Shown here: positions 61,708-64,000 of the stretch, in pieces
Layout: every line of letters starts with the position of its first letter
Numbering within the stretch: position 1 is the first letter of the stretch
Program-made: the position numbers and the translations under genes
DNA from: Saccharicrinis carchari
Lineage (GTDB): Bacteria; Bacteroidota; Bacteroidia; Bacteroidales; Marinilabiliaceae
Length of the DNA: 64,000 nucleotides
Direction of reading: 5' to 3'
Assembly (NCBI RefSeq): GCF_900182605.1
Contig: NZ_FXTB01000001.1
Coordinates: forward strand, 372,001 to 436,000
The notes under the pieces: generated by a model
What the model was told of the DNA's origin: nothing
Seen by the model: only the letters and a program-made list of their open reading frames with translations
Databases searched by the model: none

Positions 61708-63489
61708 TTAATCAATGGCTTTTGTTTGTTCTTTCAGCCAATCCTTAAGCTCAGTGCTTAATAGTGGAGATAACTTTTCGAATACGCTACGGTGGTAGTT
61801 GTTAAGCCATTTTTTTTCTTCATAGGTGAGCAAAGAACTTTCTATTGCTTTTAAGTCGATGGGGCAGAGGGTGAGCGTTTGGAATTTAAAAAAATCCCCA
61901 AACTCGGTGCTATGCGATTCACTGACCAGTAGCAGGTTCTCTATACGTATGCCATATTCACCGGCACGGTACAAGCCGGGTTCATTGGATGTAATCATCC
62001 CTATTTTAAGGGCTACGCCATTGTCCCTGGGTCTAATATCCTGCGGGCCTTCGTGTACATTTAAAAAGCAGCCTACCCCATGCCCGGTGCCATGACCATA
62101 ATTTAAACCTTTAGACCAAAGGGGCTTGCGTGCCAATGTATCCAGATGCACTCCTCTGGTACCTTCAGGAAAACAAGTGCTTGCAAGCGCTATGTGGCCT
62201 TTTAATACCAAGGTAAAATCTTCTCGTTGTTTTTCGCTTGGTCGGCCTAGATGGATGGTGCGGGTAATATCGGTGGTGCCTTCAAGGTATTGTCCGCCTG
62301 AGTCGATCAAATAAAAGTTGTCAGATGTAAGCGGTATATCATTTTGTTTAGAAACATTATAATGCACAATAGCTCCGTGTGCACCAAAACTGGAAATTGG
62401 GGCAAAGGATTCGCCTTTATAATTTTCGTTTTCGGCTCTGAATTTCTTGAGCTGTTTGGCAGCAGATAGTTCAGATACCACCCCACTCGGTACATTTTGT
62501 TGCAGCCAGTACAGAAATTTTACCATTGCCACACCATCTTTTAGCATGGCTGATTTAAATCCGTTTTGTTCCGTTGGGTTTTTTACACCTTTTAAATCTT
62601 TGACAATACTTGCTTTTTCTATTCTTATTACTTCCGACGGTATCTGGGCAGATATTTTTGCGTTAGTGGTTGATGGATCATATAATAAACCTGATTCGTG
62701 CGGCATATCATTAATCCAATTAAATATATCGGTATACAAGTGAACGCTGATATCGTCCCGAGCCAGTTCTTTGCCTATGTCGGTGGTTATTTTAAACGTA
62801 TCAATAAATAGATACACGCCGTCCAACGAAATGATAAGGTAAGCATGAAAAACCGGATTGTAGCTTACATCGCTTCCGCGTAGGTTCAGTGTCCAGGCAA
62901 TTTCATCCAACGCGGTTATTAAATAATGCGAAGCGTCCTGCCGGCGCATTTTTTTGCGTATGTCTTCAATTTTTTCGTTCCTATCAGCACCTGCATATTT
63001 TTTATCGTGCACAAATATACTGTTATCCGGAATTGGTGGACGATCTATCCAAATATCATCCAAAAGGTTTAGTGAGGGATTTATGCCAATGCCATAGTGT
63101 TTATATTTCCTGGATAATTTACGGGCATCTTCAATGGAAAAAACTTCTCCATCGAAGGCCAAAGTGCTGCCGGGGTTTAATCTTTCGGCAATCCAATCGG
63201 CATAGTCGGGAGTGTCGGGTTCGGCTGCTTTAAATAGTGTTATACCGCTTTCGGCCAGTTCGTTTTCGGCTTGTAAATAATACCTGCTGTCTGTCCAAAG
63301 TCCGGCTTCGTCGGCCAGAATAACAACTGTACCTGCGGATCCGCTAAAACCCGAAATATATTCTCTGCTTTTCCAGTGTCCTGCGGTATATTCGCTCATA
63401 TGCGGATCGCTGCTCGGTATTATATAGGCATCAATGCCCATGCTAAGCATCTTGTTTCGCAACAAAAATAACTTTTCGTTAGTTGTCAT
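61708..63489 (-). CDS. Xaa-Pro aminopeptidase P family (M24)
   Basis: A 593-residue metallopeptidase. Two creatinase-N-type domains (about 5-320, with YIIPSSDPHMSEY and GFSGSAGTVVI) are followed by the M24 pita-bread domain. Metal ligands are visible as Asp in YLIDSGGQY, Asp in GTTDITRT, His in HGTGHGVG, Glu in TSNEPGLY and Glu in GIRIENL. The length matches the long bacterial/eukaryotic aminopeptidase P type that removes an N-terminal residue before proline. No signal peptide, so cytoplasmic. It lies between the right-edge gene (17-nt gap) and the glycosyltransferase gene. Confidence 0.94.
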   Translation of the reverse strand: MTTNEKLFLLRNKMLSMGIDAYIIPSSDPHMSEYTAGHWKSREYISGFSGSAGTVVILADEAGLWTDSRYYLQAENELAESGITLFKAAEPDTPDYADWIAERLNPGSTLAFDGEVFSIEDARKLSRKYKHYGIGINPSLNLLDDIWIDRPPIPDNSIFVHDKKYAGADRNEKIEDIRKKMRRQDASHYLITALDEIAWTLNLRGSDVSYNPVFHAYLIISLDGVYLFIDTFKITTDIGKELARDDISVHLYTDIFNWINDMPHESGLLYDPSTTNAKISAQIPSEVIRIEKASIVKDLKGVKNPTEQNGFKSAMLKDGVAMVKFLYWLQQNVPSGVVSELSAAKQLKKFRAENENYKGESFAPISSFGAHGAIVHYNVSKQNDIPLTSDNFYLIDSGGQYLEGTTDITRTIHLGRPSEKQREDFTLVLKGHIALASTCFPEGTRGVHLDTLARKPLWSKGLNYGHGTGHGVGCFLNVHEGPQDIRPRDNGVALKIGMITSNEPGLYRAGEYGIRIENLLLVSESHSTEFGDFFKFQTLTLCPIDLKAIESSLLTYEEKKWLNNYHRSVFEKLSPLLSTELKDWLKEQTKAID

Positions 63490-63506
63490 CAGTTGTATCT
63501 TTAGCG

Positions 63507-64000
63507 TTAATAAAATTCGATATCGGCTTCACGATTAAAAACAATAACTTTTGTTTCCGTATCCGGGTCGTTCCCTACCTGGCCGGAGATGGATATATTG
63601 CTGTTATCTCTGAAAACTTGCAGATTATCCTGCACAGGATGCACAAAATTACCATCTTTGATATCGCCGTTAATGGTATAGGTGGTATGAGGGTTTAATT
63701 GTATGTTGGTGGGGCACTGGTGGTTATTGATACGCAAACGTTCAAAGTGATCATTTGGGTTGGCTATGCTGAGCGAACCTTTTTCACACTCAAACAGGGC
63801 ATCCTCTCCAAAATTGCTTACATGGATAATGCTATTGAGCGTTTTTAGATTAATAAGCTGGCAAGTGCCTATTTTAAGGTAATCAACATTCGACGAACAG
63901 GAATAATCGGTAACAGCATTTAAATTTATCCTACTGTAGGCGGTGCTTCCTTTCAGCTTATTGGCCGATACCATGGTAAGATCAGAATTTTCGATGCGAA
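63507..64000 (-). CDS. Exported-type beta-strand-rich protein, 5' end cut by window edge
   Basis: The frame is open from the stop at 63507 to the right edge; an internal Met at 63974 is not the likely start because coding-like sequence (RIENSDLT) continues upstream. The visible 164 residues form short repeated beta-strands with Asn/Ser/Thr-rich turns (YSCSSNVDYLKIG, LFECEKGSLSIAN, NISISGQVGND), like the GIN/DUF2807 right-handed beta-helix class of Bacteroidota adhesin-head proteins. The assignment is tentative and the N-terminus is not in the window. Confidence 0.6.
   Translation of the reverse strand, partial: RIENSDLTMVSANKLKGSTAYSRINLNAVTDYSCSSNVDYLKIGTCQLINLKTLNSIIHVSNFGEDALFECEKGSLSIANPNDHFERLRINNHQCPTNIQLNPHTTYTINGDIKDGNFVHPVQDNLQVFRDNSNISISGQVGNDPDTETKVIVFNREADIEFY

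Overview
The window is AT-rich bacterial chromosomal DNA that I assign to the Bacteroidota, most likely the Bacteroidia and possibly a Marinilabiliales-type anaerobe or facultative marine/sediment organism. The evidence is: several promoter boxes of the Bacteroidota type (-7 TAnnTTTG, and in one case -33 TTTG with a 19-nt spacer), almost no Shine-Dalgarno sequences, many lipoproteins and large secreted proteins, and typical Bacteroidota families (HYC_CC_PP small protein, DUF4465 lipoprotein, TlpA-type protein with a long N-terminal domain, SO_0444-type permease, four-helix-bundle/S23 proteins). The genus cannot be fixed from the sequence alone.

Layout. 1-1.5 kb: lemA with two TPM-domain genes (minus strand, the last cut by the window edge). 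1.7-10.6 kb: a minus-strand set of three exported proteins (outer-membrane barrel, 1589-residue secreted protein, fibronectin-III protein) that looks like an uncharacterised surface system. 11-14.4 kb: a Tricorn-like peptidase. 14.4-15.4 kb: no gene recognised. 15.4-19.5 kb: a 1380-residue multi-pass receptor-like protein with a decayed STAND-type cytoplasmic part. 19.9-27.5 kb: threonine dehydratase, a lipoprotein, an AddA/RecB-like helicase-nuclease, a lipid kinase and a PAP2 phosphatase. 27.6-30.4 kb: a metal permease fused to an HMA domain and a CNNM/CBS protein.

30.5-45.4 kb is a copper/silver resistance island, all on the plus strand: HYC_CC_PP protein, CusA/CzcA pump, outer-membrane TolC-like channel, CusB-like adaptor with DUF3347, periplasmic HMA protein, SHOCT protein, a frameshifted exported protein, DUF302 protein, APC permease and a CopA-type ATPase with three N-terminal metal-binding zinc-ribbon-like domains. 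Together they would move Cu(I)/Ag(I) from cytoplasm to periplasm (CopA) and from periplasm out of the cell (CusABC), with periplasmic chaperones (HMA protein, CusB metal domain). An AraC regulator with an HMA-like N-terminus (56.9 kb) may be a metal sensor.

The most unusual structure is inside this operon. Two four-helix-bundle (S23/IVS-type) genes are wedged between cusA and tolC and between tolC and cusB. Each is flanked by arrays of a short degenerate unit (heptamer GTTAGAR in one case, octamer GSTGATKT in the other) in opposite orientations. Each left array begins at the stop codon of the upstream pump gene, and each right array runs in frame through the N-terminal codons of the downstream pump gene. 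Further arrays lie inside cusA and between the clc and deaD genes. This could be an undescribed mobile or RNA-processed element.

45.6-64 kb is mostly housekeeping: glyA, a CLC chloride channel, a DEAD-box helicase, tRNA-Arg(CCG), leuS, a YitT protein, an M23 peptidase, the AraC/HMA regulator, a DUF4465 lipoprotein, a TlpA-type thioredoxin protein with a small membrane protein, a family 2 glycosyltransferase, an M24 aminopeptidase P, and a 5'-truncated exported protein at the right edge. All calls are from reading the sequence; no database search was run.
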